From: Vibrio azureus
GTDB lineage: Bacteria > Pseudomonadota > Gammaproteobacteria > Enterobacterales > Vibrionaceae
Assembly: GCF_002849855.1 (NCBI RefSeq)
Contig: NZ_CP018616.1
Span: forward strand, 1,922,001-1,986,000
Direction: 5' to 3'
DNA: 64,000 bases
A program made the translations under genes and the position numbers. Positions 26,039-34,562 of this stretch are shown here, piece by piece (the first letter of the stretch is position 1; each line of letters begins with the position of its first letter). The notes below the pieces were generated by a model. That model ran no database searches. It saw only the letters and a program-made list of their open reading frames with translations, and had not been told where the DNA came from.

Positions 26039-27514
26039 TCATGGCCTGTTTTCTAACTTCGCAATTTGTTGGAGTAGTGCAGCGATTTTCTGAGACTGAC
26101 CTTGGTATGTATAAGAGGCAAATCCATTTGTCAAGTTTTCCGACAAAAAGCTCGATAGGTTACTCTCTAAATGATCGATACTATCCATTCTATCCATAAA
26201 GTCTTGGGTTAATTGCTGCATAGCATCATTGCCGATTTTAGCTTTAAAAACCTCCATAAATGGCATTTCGGTAAGGACCTGGAAAGCTGAGTTTTTATAA
26301 TTGTTAGCTAAGTACGTTTTTTTCTCTTCATTCGTAGCACTTTCATTAGCGAAGCGACAGGCAGATTCAAGAATGTATTCGCCTTTCTTGGCTTCTGTTG
26401 CTCCATTAGTCTTATCTGAGTAGTATGTCCGGTTTTTTCCAGAGTTTAGGCGACGCATACCTTCGGCAATCACCCGCTTACCTTTACTTCCGTTAAAAGC
26501 TTGGTCAGATACTGCATCGGGCTTTTTCCAAAGATCAGGGAAGCGTTTCACTTCATTCCAATATTTTTGTATTGGTTTAGGCATGTTCTTCACTGCGTTT
26601 TCTACTGCGTTCATATCCGAATAATTGGCTAGCTCATTTGTGACAATTTGAGTCCAATCCACTGGCATTGCCTGAACAATATAGTTACTTAAATTGTTAC
26701 ATAACTGACGCTTTTGTTGCTCATCCATCTTTGGAGCGATTTCTAATAGTGTATCGGAAAACAGTAAATCTGAGGTGTATGTAGACTCATTACTTGCCAT
26801 GGGAGATGACGGGTCTATATTTCTCAGGTTCTCACGAGCAAAGTTTTGAATTTGATTTAATAAATTATTTCTTGTAGTTGAAGGAGAACTGCTACTTTGT
26901 GGCTTTGATAGTTCCGTAGCCTGTACCATAGACGGCTTCGGTGGTGGCGGAGGTGGTGGCGTTGCCATAGACGGCGGTGGCGGTGTTGAAGATCCGGAGG
27001 TGTGTGTAAACTCCTTACTTGCCATGGAAGATGACGGGTCTATATTTTTCAGGTTATTACGATCAAATTTTTGAATTTGATTTAATAAATCATTTCTTAT
27101 AGTTGAAGGAGAGCTGCTACTTTTTGGCGTTGATACTTCCTTAGTCGAAACCACAGGCGGTGGTGGTGCTACAGGCGGCGGTGGTGGTGGTGCTACAGGC
27201 GCTGATGGAGGTGTTAAGGCACTGGAGTCCGTTTTTGGATACTTTGCTACACGACTTGAAACAATTAAGTCAACTGAGCCTTGGAATTTTGGTTTATTAT
27301 CGCTAAGTTTTATCTTGTCTGAATCAGGATTTTCACCCTTCTTCTTTGCTAAGGCCTGAAACATATTGAAAGCACTAGAAAAATATTTTTTAGTGTCATA
27401 ATTAATATTTTTAATATCTTTAATTTCGAGCTCGTTTTGTGGCTCACCCTTTATAGTATGATGCGCAGCAACTGGAGTAGTGCGACTTTCGATTGATATG
27501 TTAGAACATGCCAT
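26039..27514 (-). CDS. VopL/VopF-like actin-nucleating effector, 3' end altered by IS1
   Basis: A 491-aa protein. Residues 1-95: Ser/Thr/Lys-rich N-terminus with no Sec signal, as in type III effectors. Residues 101-120: proline-rich. Residues 139-157: WH2 motif (RNDLLNQIQKFDRNNLK). Residues 177-193: second proline-rich stretch. Residues 214-231: second WH2 motif (RNNLLNQIQNFARENLR). Residues 248-491: a helical C-terminal domain. This is the architecture of VopL and VopF, Vibrio effectors that nucleate actin; those have three WH2 motifs, this one has two. The two WH2 blocks are near-identical copies. The stop codon lies inside the IS1 end; without the insertion the protein would end LENKQA rather than LENRP, so only the last residues changed. 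No secretion genes are visible here. Confidence 0.82.
   Translation of the reverse strand: MACSNISIESRTTPVAAHHTIKGEPQNELEIKDIKNINYDTKKYFSSAFNMFQALAKKKGENPDSDKIKLSDNKPKFQGSVDLIVSSRVAKYPKTDSSALTPPSAPVAPPPPPPVAPPPPVVSTKEVSTPKSSSSPSTIRNDLLNQIQKFDRNNLKNIDPSSSMASKEFTHTSGSSTPPPPSMATPPPPPPPKPSMVQATELSKPQSSSSPSTTRNNLLNQIQNFARENLRNIDPSSPMASNESTYTSDLLFSDTLLEIAPKMDEQQKRQLCNNLSNYIVQAMPVDWTQIVTNELANYSDMNAVENAVKNMPKPIQKYWNEVKRFPDLWKKPDAVSDQAFNGSKGKRVIAEGMRRLNSGKNRTYYSDKTNGATEAKKGEYILESACRFANESATNEEKKTYLANNYKNSAFQVLTEMPFMEVFKAKIGNDAMQQLTQDFMDRMDSIDHLESNLSSFLSENLTNGFASYTYQGQSQKIAALLQQIAKLENRP
26776..27124 (-). repeat. Internal duplication of the WH2 unit in the VopL-like gene
   Basis: Two copies of a unit of about 45 codons (residues 131-172 and 205-247, SSSSPST through MASxExTxTS) lie 74 residues apart, separated by a proline-rich segment. 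The DNA of the copies is also very similar, pointing to a recent tandem duplication or to homogenisation. Confidence 0.85.
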
Positions 27515-27872
27515 TTTATGCCTTCCAAAGCAGTAATTTTAAATTCTATCGATAGACTATATAGACAAGCATTGCTGATGACATGGGATTTTATTTGAAT
27601 TTTACTGATGGAGAATTGTTTTACTGATTATATTCAATCACTTCAAGCTGAGTAATACAAAACGAGGTCATTTGGGTATAATTATTAATTTCAATAATGA
27701 ATAAACTAAATCATAAGTTTTCATCTTACTTCATAACAAGCAAAGAAGTATCTCCAAATGACCTCACTCTGAGTCAGGCACCTTGAAGCCATTTGGGTGT
27801 GATATTGAACAGGTAAACTATCTTTCACGTATTATTGAAGATGTCGATTTAAAAACGCTTGCCGTCAAAGGG
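27515..27872. other. Intergenic stretch upstream of the VopL-like gene
   Basis: No gene is seen. It holds the presumed promoter of the VopL-like gene and two decayed copies of the palindromic repeat, at about 27666-27681 (a right end, CATTTGGGTATAAT) and 27752-27802. Confidence 0.5.
27752..27802. repeat. Palindromic repeat copy
   Basis: CTCCAAATGACCTCA at the left, GAGTCAGGCACCTTGAAG inside and CCATTTGGGTGTGAT at the right; a moderately decayed copy. Confidence 0.6.
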
Positions 27873-28271
27873 CTAAAAACCGTAGGTAATACCAACCGCA
27901 GCCCCAATGTTTAGATCTAAATCATCGTTCAAATCAAGTTCAGGGTGAAGTTGTCCATACATATTCCAACGCTTGGCAAAATTCCAATCAAGCCCTAACG
28001 GCACTCTGAGGCCAAACCCATCATCCCATTCATTCCAAACACCAGCACCGACATACCAATCAAACGGCAATTTGTTAGCGAATGCACCGCGCTGAACAAT
28101 GAAGTCAAACGCAAGGCCATCATTACCAATAATGCCACGGTATTGGTCATTGGCTTCAACCACCACACTCAAGCCTTGATCCATCGCCATCCCGACATTC
28201 AATGTTTCAATTTGGCCTTGTGCCATAGATAAACCTGGCAACATTGCCGCCAAAATGAGTATTTTTTTCAT
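27873..28271 (-). CDS. Small outer-membrane beta-barrel-like protein
   Basis: 132 aa from the ATG at 28271, where GGAAA lies just upstream; an ATG at 28280 would add three residues. A signal peptide (MKKILILAAMLPGLSMA) is followed by about 115 residues of alternating hydrophobic and polar strands rich in aromatic residues (FDWYVGAGVWNEWDDGFGLRVPLGLDWNF), ending in a terminal phenylalanine (AVGITYGF), the usual C-terminal signal of outer-membrane barrels. I do not recognise a named family. Flanked by repeat copies; no operon partner. Confidence 0.7.
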   Translation of the reverse strand: MKKILILAAMLPGLSMAQGQIETLNVGMAMDQGLSVVVEANDQYRGIIGNDGLAFDFIVQRGAFANKLPFDWYVGAGVWNEWDDGFGLRVPLGLDWNFAKRWNMYGQLHPELDLNDDLDLNIGAAVGITYGF

Positions 28272-28280
28272 ATTTTCCAT

Positions 28281-28573
28281 TCAATTTAATAATACCAAAA
28301 CCCGCCTAGGGCATTTTTACCCTTGTATTTGCCAAGCCTTGGAGTTTCCAAACTCTCTAACATGCTCAAGTGACCTTAAGATGTTTGGCTTATATACAAG
28401 TAACCTCAAGGTGCTGTGTTCAGCGATCCTACTTCTTGCACAGACAACTTGGAAATAGAATACTATTCCGCTTCGTTGTCTTCCTTGAATTCGACTCAGT
28501 GACTTCGCTCTGAATCAAGCATCTTGAAGTCACTTGGGTATATACTAACAAAAAGGAAATTAAAAATAAAAAA
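28281..28573. other. Intergenic stretch carrying repeat copies
   Basis: No gene is supported. A half copy of the repeat sits at about 28366-28388 (CTCAAGTGACCTTAAGATG), followed by the longer copy at 28391-28544. Confidence 0.5.
28391..28544. repeat. Long palindromic repeat copy (about 154 bp)
   Basis: The left end TATATACAAGTAACCTCAAG and right end ATCTTGAAGTCACTTGGGTA are inverted. The interior contains GTGTTCAGCGA and TGAATCAAGC, shared with the copies at 9629 and 61732. It marks the right edge of the accessory region. Confidence 0.7.
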
Positions 28574-28599
28574 AGTCCGAGTACCTAAATACTCGGACT
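28574..28599 (-). terminator. Rho-independent terminator of the PTS/RDD operon
   Basis: AGTCCGAGTA pairs with TACTCGGACT (10 bp); the minus strand continues with TTTTTTTATTTTT. Confidence 0.9.
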
Positions 28600-28684
28600 C
28601 TAATCGCTTTCAGTTCAAAGCCTGCTGCAGGCGATAAGATTAAATCACACCACCAATAACACTAGCCTTGATATGGGGGTATCT

Positions 28685-29122
28685 TTATGCAAATGGTTCA
28701 ACGTCATGAACGTAATATTGAACCCCTGCGTAAAGGTAGTAAAAGCCTAATGTTGATAACAGCAAGAAAATCTTTTTTCTCTCACGTTGAAGGTATCGAC
28801 TGATATCCGGTGTTTGACCTGCTTCAACCTGATCCACTTGCAGTAAGTATTTCCCAAGAGACTTACCCAGCAGCTTATAACAAATTGCGCAGTAACCAAC
28901 ATAAATACCAATAAACACCATCATAATTGCAACCATTAGCATGAGTAACGTTGGCAAAGCCATGTCATCATTCAATGAAAGCTGTGAGATGCCAGAACCA
29001 GAATCAAATATCTGATTTGTGATGAGCGCCAACAATGAAAGCACCACTTGAGTGAACATCTTAGCGATCATCACATCAATGACGAATGCACCTGTTCTTT
29101 TAAACTTTCTTGCTGCGTTCAT
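28685..29122 (-). CDS. RDD-family membrane protein
   Basis: 145 aa with an RDD domain: the Arg and Asp signature appears as KFKRTGAFVIDVMIAKM, followed by three hydrophobic helices and GKSLGKYLLQVDQV. RDD proteins are poorly characterised inner-membrane proteins, some linked to ion transport. Its ATG overlaps the stop of the preceding PTS gene (TAATG), so the two are translationally coupled and probably share a transcript ending at 28574-28599. Why an RDD protein accompanies a sugar permease is not known. Confidence 0.82.
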   Translation of the reverse strand: MNAARKFKRTGAFVIDVMIAKMFTQVVLSLLALITNQIFDSGSGISQLSLNDDMALPTLLMLMVAIMMVFIGIYVGYCAICYKLLGKSLGKYLLQVDQVEAGQTPDISRYLQRERKKIFLLLSTLGFYYLYAGVQYYVHDVEPFA

Positions 29123-30738
29123 TATTTACCAAGTAACGAGTTAATTTGAGCTTTGTAACCCGCAGCTTCAGCACCGTAAATGGCCTGAATACCCGTGTCA
29201 CCAACTTTAACTAGACCTTTTGCACCCAGTTCTTGAGTCCAGTAGTCATTCTCTTTTACTTGGTCATTGTCTTTAACCGAGATACGTAGACGTGTGATAC
29301 ACGCATCAACGTCAACGATATTTTCGGCACCGCCCAAAGCATCAATCATCATTTTTGCTTTGTCCGAGTTACCAGCACCACCTTTAGATGCTTGGTAGTC
29401 TTTCTTAGAAACGACAGCCACAGCGCTGCCTTTGCGACCTGGAGTCTTGATGTCGAACTTAACGATGAACCAACGGAAAATCAAGAAGTACACAACGGCA
29501 TAAGCAAGACCAACTAGGACAATGTAGTACCAGTTATTTTCTGCGCCAGTCACACCTGGAAGTAGACCAAACAAGGTAAAGTCAATGAAACCACCACTGA
29601 ATGTCATACCCACTTTCACGCTTAAGATATCCATCAACATGAAAGAAAGGCCCGCAAGAGGAACATAAATGGCGTAGTACAAAATTGGTGACAAGAACAA
29701 GAAAGTAAATTCGATAGGCTCTGTAATACCAGTCAAAAATGCTGTTAAAGCGACTGAGAATAGAAGACCACCAGCGGCTTTCTTGTTTTCTTCATCTGCA
29801 AGTGTGTACATTGCGTAAGCCGCTGCAGGCAAACCAAACATCATGAATGGGAATTTACCCGTCATAAAGTTAGTTGAAGTAAACTGTGAGAAGTCACTTG
29901 TTGCTAGAGATTGGAAGAAGATGTTTTGTGTGCCTTTGATCACTTCTCCTGCAATTTCTGCTGTGCCACCGATTTCTGTCTGCCATAAAGGTAGGTAGAA
30001 AACATGGTGTAAACCAACAGGAATCAGTGCACGTTCAATAACACCAAAGATAAACGAAGCAATGTAACCGTGACCAGAAGCGGTTAGCTCACCTAACGCT
30101 GTACCGATCGCACCAAAAGCTGCACCGAAGAATGGCCAAATAAAGGTAAGTGCGATACCGTAGAAAAGTGCTGAGAAAGCGCTGACAATAGGTACAAAAC
30201 GAGCACCACCGAAGAAACCTAGGTAGTCAGGCAGTTTTACATCATGGTATTTGTTATGCAGTACAACGGTTACCGCACCAGCAATCAAACCACCAAATAC
30301 ACCCATACTAAGCGTGTTAGTGATCCCTAGCATGTCAGCAAGAACACCAGGATACTCTTGGCCCATAAGAACAACAGTATTGGTATCAACGTTGATCATG
30401 TTCGCCACAACCAATGTCTTTGCAATTACCACGTTCATTACAAGGTATGAAATCAAAGCAGCCAATGCCGCTGCGCCTTTTTCTGCACGAGCAAAACCAA
30501 CTGCGATTGCAAGTGCAAACATAACAGGCAGGTTAGCAAAAACGATACTACCCGCAGCTGTCATTACCTGAAGGAAGCTATTCAAAATGCTTCCATCTTC
30601 TAACGCACCAATTTGGTAGGCCTCGATCATTGCCTGGTTTGTAAAACTACCACCAATACCCAACATGATACCTGCAGCAGGTAACAAGGCAATTGGCAAC
30701 ATAATAGCTTGTGAAAGTTTACTAAAGAAACTTTTCAT
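29122..30738 (-). CDS. ptsG: PTS glucose/maltose-type permease, EIICB
   Basis: 538 aa. An EIIC membrane domain (residues about 1-425, about ten hydrophobic segments; conserved LPDYLGFFGGARFVPI, GLHHVFYLPLW and TGITEPIEFTFLF) is followed by a linker and an EIIB domain (about 455-538) with the phosphorylated cysteine in VDACITRLRISV. It imports and phosphorylates a hexose using phosphate from a separate EIIA, because no EIIA domain is attached. Position next to tatD-holB-tmk matches the gene annotated ptsG in V. cholerae. Glucose is the likely substrate, but the sequence is equally near maltose/glucose (MalX-like) permeases. Candidate for Mlc repression. Confidence 0.82.
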   Translation of the reverse strand: MKSFFSKLSQAIMLPIALLPAAGIMLGIGGSFTNQAMIEAYQIGALEDGSILNSFLQVMTAAGSIVFANLPVMFALAIAVGFARAEKGAAALAALISYLVMNVVIAKTLVVANMINVDTNTVVLMGQEYPGVLADMLGITNTLSMGVFGGLIAGAVTVVLHNKYHDVKLPDYLGFFGGARFVPIVSAFSALFYGIALTFIWPFFGAAFGAIGTALGELTASGHGYIASFIFGVIERALIPVGLHHVFYLPLWQTEIGGTAEIAGEVIKGTQNIFFQSLATSDFSQFTSTNFMTGKFPFMMFGLPAAAYAMYTLADEENKKAAGGLLFSVALTAFLTGITEPIEFTFLFLSPILYYAIYVPLAGLSFMLMDILSVKVGMTFSGGFIDFTLFGLLPGVTGAENNWYYIVLVGLAYAVVYFLIFRWFIVKFDIKTPGRKGSAVAVVSKKDYQASKGGAGNSDKAKMMIDALGGAENIVDVDACITRLRISVKDNDQVKENDYWTQELGAKGLVKVGDTGIQAIYGAEAAGYKAQINSLLGK

Positions 30739-31136
30739 ACGTTATGCTCCTGATAAATGATAAGTACTTTAGAGTACTAACGGCACACCCCCGTCGCCTG
30801 ATGTCAGTACCCTATAAAATGCCATTAGATAAGGCATTATATTTTTCGCCTCTAAATATATCTTGAGGTCCTTCATATTTTCTACAAAGTTATGAAATTT
30901 AGTTTCAAAATAAGCTTCAGATCACACCCAAAATTCTTCATCTAAAAGCCAAAAGAATAAACACAAGTGGCTGTATTTAATAGTTTATATTTATTTTTCA
31001 GCACAATATCATGTAAAAAATAATAAACACACTTGTTATTTTTGGTAACAAAATTACATTTGAATAATTTAAATACACTTTTATTAAAAAAAAGAATAGT
31101 TTGAGTTAAATATCTTATTTGTGTTGCATTTGTAAA
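30739..31136. other. Upstream region of the PTS gene
   Basis: About 400 bases with no gene that I can support; a 65-codon frame on the minus strand lacks any protein-like features. It should contain the PTS promoter and its operator sites. Confidence 0.5.
30991..31023. promoter_or_regulatory. Inverted repeat upstream of the PTS gene, possible Mlc operator
   Basis: TTATTTTT at 30991-30998 is mirrored by AAAAAATAA at 31015-31023. E. coli Mlc sites have AT-rich half sites of this type (TTATTTT with AAAATAA) but closer spacing. A guess based on half-site similarity and on the mlc-like gene in the same window. Confidence 0.25.
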
Positions 31137-31162
31137 CAATAGCAGACCAAAGTCCGCTATTG
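31137..31162 (-). terminator. Terminator after tatD
   Basis: CAATAGCAGACC pairs imperfectly with TCCGCTATTG, just past the tatD stop; the minus strand continues with GTTTAC. It would end the long fab-to-tatD transcript. Confidence 0.65.
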
Positions 31163-31180
31163 TTGTTTGGGATTAATTTT

Positions 31181-31948
31181 CTAGCGCAAAAAAAGAGCAC
31201 GGAAGTTTTCCGTTGTTTTCTGCCCAACTTCAGACAGGGAACAACCTCTCAATTGAGCAATATATGCAGCAACCTCAACAACGTAAGCAGGTTGATTCTC
31301 TTTTCCGCGATGAGGAACAGGAGCCAGATAAGGAGAATCTGTTTCAATCAGAAGCCTGTCTAGAGGTAAGGCTTTCACCACTTCTTTCAGTTCTGTTGCT
31401 TGACGAAAAGTAACGATACCCGATATAGAAATATAAAAGCCCAGATCCATGGCCGCTTGCGCGAAGGCAAGGTCCTCCGTGAAACAGTGAATGACGCCAC
31501 CGCATTTGTTCGCACCGCCATTTTTCAGGATATCTAGGGTATCCTGACGGGCGTTACGTGTGTGGATAATCAGTGGCTTGTTATACTCAACTGCCAGCTC
31601 AACTTGCTGCTCAAATCGCTCTTTTTGTAAGGCGGCTGTTTCTGGCTTGTAGTGGTAATCCAGACCTGTCTCCCCAATAGCCACAACCTTATCATGTGAA
31701 GCATATTGACGTAGCTGTTCAAGCGAAAATGCACTTTCGACATCAAGAGGATGTACACCACATGAAGCATGTACATTGTCATAAGGCATGATCATTTCCA
31801 GCATTTTGGGAAAGGCATCCATTGTCACACCGACTGAAAGCAGTTCTTTTACGTTAGCTTGCTGCGCCTTGTTTATCACGTCTTCTACACTTGTATGAAG
31901 ATCGTCGTAATTTAATTTGTCTAAATGACAGTGCGAATCTACGAACAT
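31181..31948 (-). CDS. TatD-family metal-dependent hydrolase (YcfH type)
   Basis: 255 aa, a TIM-barrel hydrolase of the TatD DNase family. Metal ligands are visible in order: FVDSHCHLD (residues 2-10), the glutamate in AIGETGLDYHY, the histidine in IIHTRNA, the histidine in VIHCFTE and the aspartate in ETDSPYLAPVPHRG. Family members act as 3'-5' exonucleases or phosphoesterases. It overlaps holB by 10 bases and is the last gene of the run that begins near plsX; the same holB-tatD order is seen in E. coli (holB-ycfH). Confidence 0.93.
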   Translation of the reverse strand: MFVDSHCHLDKLNYDDLHTSVEDVINKAQQANVKELLSVGVTMDAFPKMLEMIMPYDNVHASCGVHPLDVESAFSLEQLRQYASHDKVVAIGETGLDYHYKPETAALQKERFEQQVELAVEYNKPLIIHTRNARQDTLDILKNGGANKCGGVIHCFTEDLAFAQAAMDLGFYISISGIVTFRQATELKEVVKALPLDRLLIETDSPYLAPVPHRGKENQPAYVVEVAAYIAQLRGCSLSEVGQKTTENFRALFLR

Positions 31949-32901
31949 AGTTCCTCTCGTGATTCAATTAACCAATTGATTGATAAAAGCTCCAGGTTTA
32001 AGCCTGAAAAGCGGTGAAATTGTTGTTTCAGCTCTAAAAGTTTGTTGGCTGAACGGTGTAAACCATTATAATGAGCGGATGTAAAGCGCACCGCGCCGGG
32101 AAGTTGCTCAGGAACAGTTAGACCAAAATGTACTTTCTGCGCATCACTGAGCAACAGCCACGCCCAATCGAGTGCTTTGTTTGAGTATTGACTAAACAAA
32201 GACGCACAATGAAATAGGTCTGCATTCGGTGATAATAAAGCGTCAATTAGGCAGTTTTCAAATTTCAGGTAAGCCTCTAACTCACCTTCTTCTAATGCTG
32301 CTAATGCCGCAAGCGGAGAGCCCATATTTAATTTAAGTGCATAATCTGGAATCGTATTTTGCGTATGCTGATTCAACCAATCTATTGCTTGTTGTGTAGA
32401 AGGGGTGGTGACTGTCCACTTTTGACAACGGCTTTTAATGGTTGGCAACAAGTGCTCTTGATGCTCCGTAAGCAAAAGAAAAACGCAGTTTTCTCCTGGT
32501 TCTTCCAAAGTTTTTAATAGGGCATTAGAAGCAGATTCATTCATGGCGTCTGCAGGAGCAATAATAAACACTCGATAGCCATTAAGCTGAGCAGATTCTT
32601 GAGCTAGCCGGTTTGCTAAGCGAATTTGATCAACTGTGATCGATTTACCCTCTTTTTCTGGCTTGACCCAGTGTAAATCAGGATGGCTTTGCGACTGAAC
32701 CAATTGACAGCTATGGCAGAAACCGCACGCTTCGCTCTTATCATTTTGACAAAGTAAAGCGTGACTCAAAGCTTCTACCAACTTTTCGGTTCCTAAACCT
32801 TTGTTTGTGTGGAACAGCAAAGCACCCGAGATTCTATCAAGCTCTAAACTCGTTTTTAGGTTTGTCCACACAGGTTCTAACCAAGGGTAATCATTTAACA
32901 T
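31939..32901 (-). CDS. holB: DNA polymerase III delta-prime subunit
   Basis: 320 aa, part of the clamp loader that opens and loads the beta clamp. The AAA+ fold is visible: the N-terminal nucleotide site is degenerate (FHTNKGLGTEKLVEAL, lacking the normal GxxGxGKS/T), as expected for delta-prime, which does not hydrolyse ATP. A zinc-binding cluster CGFCHSC follows, then the SRC motif (IKSRCQKW). It starts three bases after the end of tmk and overlaps tatD, so it is in the same operon. Confidence 0.94.
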   Translation of the reverse strand: MLNDYPWLEPVWTNLKTSLELDRISGALLFHTNKGLGTEKLVEALSHALLCQNDKSEACGFCHSCQLVQSQSHPDLHWVKPEKEGKSITVDQIRLANRLAQESAQLNGYRVFIIAPADAMNESASNALLKTLEEPGENCVFLLLTEHQEHLLPTIKSRCQKWTVTTPSTQQAIDWLNQHTQNTIPDYALKLNMGSPLAALAALEEGELEAYLKFENCLIDALLSPNADLFHCASLFSQYSNKALDWAWLLLSDAQKVHFGLTVPEQLPGAVRFTSAHYNGLHRSANKLLELKQQFHRFSGLNLELLSINWLIESREELCS

Positions 32902-32904
32902 GAA

Positions 32905-33549
32905 TCACTCCGGTTTTGATGATTGCTCTAGCCAAGCGGTCAATGCGGCTTTGATATCGTAAGCCACTTCATCTATTCCCTGCTCGGCATTAATCACTGT
33001 AATAGCGTCGTCGGTATGGGCTAATTCTAAATAACGTTCACGGGTACGCTCAAAAAAGCTGATGTCCATTTTTTCGATACGATCCAGCTCGCCTCTTCCG
33101 CGAGCTCGTTCTAGACCAATACTAGGATCAATATCCATGTATAAAGTCAAAGCCGGTTTAAAGTCACCTAGCGTTGTATCACGAAGGTTTTTCATCAAAG
33201 CCGCATCCATTTGACGTCCACCACCTTGATAAGCTTGCGATGAAAGATCATGACGGTCACCGACAACCCACTGTCCGTTTGCCAGTGCTGGCTTAATGAC
33301 ATTTTCCACTAACTGAACGCGTGCGGCATAAAGCAGCAGAAGTTCAGTCATGTCTTTCAGTTCTTCGCCCTGATGCTCTTCTTTTACCAACTGACGCATT
33401 TTTTCAGCCAATGGCGTGCCTCCTGGTTCACGAGTGTTAACGACATCGTGGATACCGGCGGCGTTCAGGGTTTCTAAAACTGTTTTAATCGCGGTACTCT
33501 TGCCCGCACCCTCTAGGCCTTCGACGACAATAAAGTTTGCTTTCTTCAT
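32905..33549 (-). CDS. tmk: Thymidylate kinase
   Basis: 214 aa; phosphorylates dTMP to dTDP. The P-loop GLEGAGKST (residues 10-18), the [10 protein letters not shown] substrate loop, the [17 protein letters not shown] segment and the arginine-rich lid ([12 protein letters not shown]) are all present. The ATG overlaps the mltG stop by four bases (ATGA), indicating translational coupling. Confidence 0.96.
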   Translation of the reverse strand: MKKANFIVVEGLEGAGKSTAIKTVLETLNAAGIHDVVNTREPGGTPLAEKMRQLVKEEHQGEELKDMTELLLLYAARVQLVENVIKPALANGQWVVGDRHDLSSQAYQGGGRQMDAALMKNLRDTTLGDFKPALTLYMDIDPSIGLERARGRGELDRIEKMDISFFERTRERYLELAHTDDAITVINAEQGIDEVAYDIKAALTAWLEQSSKPE

Positions 33550-34562
33550 TTGTTTTTTCTCAACTCTTTTAAGTAGGCTCGCACAGCTCGGTTATGTTCA
33601 GCAAGGGACTTCGAAAAGACGTGTCCACCTTTACCACTGGCAACAAAATACAAATAGCGACTGCTGTCTGGGTTTAATGCTGCTGCAATAGAGGCTTCAC
33701 CTGCCATTGCAATTGGCGTTGGAGGCAACCCATTAATCGTATAGGTATTATAAGGTGTTGGCGTACGTAAGTCTTTTTTACGAATATTGCCTTGATAAGC
33801 ATCGCCCATTCCATAGATAACCGTCGGATCAGTTTGTAAACGCATGCCTCTGTTTAGGCGGTTAATGAATACCGATGAAACTCGTGCTCGTTCACTATCA
33901 ATCGATGTTTCTTTTTCGATGATTGATGCCAAGATCAAGGCAGCATAAGCATCTTTTAAAGGTAACTTCTGCTGGCGTGATACCCAATGGCGTTCAAGGA
34001 CACTGTTTAATTTACTGTGTGCTCGGCGAAGTATCTGGCTTTCTGTGGTCCCAGAAGTGAAGTGATAAGTTTCAGCCAAAAAAAGACCTTCAAGTTTGTC
34101 TTGCTCGATATTGAGTTTCTTTGCCACTTCTTTTTCAGACAACCCCACTAAATCGTGCTGGATACTTGGTGCTGCTCTGAGTTGCTTAACCCAATCACTG
34201 TAACGGCTCCCTTCAACAAAGGTTATCGAGAACTGGTGCTCTTTACCTGTATTGAAAAGCTGCAGAGCTTGGTACAACGATACATTAGGCTCAAGTTGGT
34301 AGGTGCCTGCTCTTATATTTAATAGTTGTGGATAGAGATGCGGCATTAATCGCGTATAGTCTGATGATTCGATTATCTTCTCCTTCACTAACTGACGCAT
34401 CAGACGGTGAAAGTTCGTGCCATTTTCTACCGTAAAGAGCTGAGGTTGCTCAATGAGAATCGGCTCATTTACGTACTGCTTTGTTTGTGAGATAGCGTAA
34501 AAAATACCTGCAGCTAAAAGCGCCGCGACAAGTACAATAAAAGCCAATAGTTTTTTTATCAC
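33546..34562 (-). CDS. mltG: Endolytic murein transglycosylase MltG
   Basis: 338 aa, inner-membrane lytic transglycosylase that cuts nascent glycan strands and is thought to set their length. One N-terminal transmembrane helix (about residues 5-25), a LysM-like region (about 40-110), then the YceG catalytic domain with the glutamate in [10 protein letters not shown] and conserved [10 protein letters not shown] and [14 protein letters not shown]. It overlaps pabC and tmk by four bases each. Confidence 0.95.
   Translation of the reverse strand: MIKKLLAFIVLVAALLAAGIFYAISQTKQYVNEPILIEQPQLFTVENGTNFHRLMRQLVKEKIIESSDYTRLMPHLYPQLLNIRAGTYQLEPNVSLYQALQLFNTGKEHQFSITFVEGSRYSDWVKQLRAAPSIQHDLVGLSEKEVAKKLNIEQDKLEGLFLAETYHFTSGTTESQILRRAHSKLNSVLERHWVSRQQKLPLKDAYAALILASIIEKETSIDSERARVSSVFINRLNRGMRLQTDPTVIYGMGDAYQGNIRKKDLRTPTPYNTYTINGLPPTPIAMAGEASIAAALNPDSSRYLYFVASGKGGHVFSKSLAEHNRAVRAYLKELRKNK

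Larger units (their letters stand above)
25262..26046 (+). mobile_element. IS1-family insertion sequence with 8-bp target duplication
   Basis: A 785-bp element. The terminal inverted repeats are about 24 bp: left GGTCATGACTCCAACCTGTT and right, read inward, GGCCATGACTCCAACCTGTT, similar to the ends of IS1. The direct repeat TGTTTTCT flanks it at 25254-25261 and 26047-26054, the 8-bp duplication typical of recent IS1 transposition. It carries insA and a damaged insB. The insertion lies at the last codons of the VopL-like gene. Confidence 0.93.

Noticed and set aside
7866..28573. Prophage or integrative element
   Set aside because: No integrase, phage structural gene, att-like direct repeat pair or tRNA target was seen; only a single IS1-family element and MITE-like repeats.
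30942..31139. 65-codon minus-strand frame upstream of the PTS gene
   Set aside because: Low-complexity Phe/Lys/Asn/Tyr product from AT-rich DNA, no ribosome site and no domain; it overlaps the expected promoter region.
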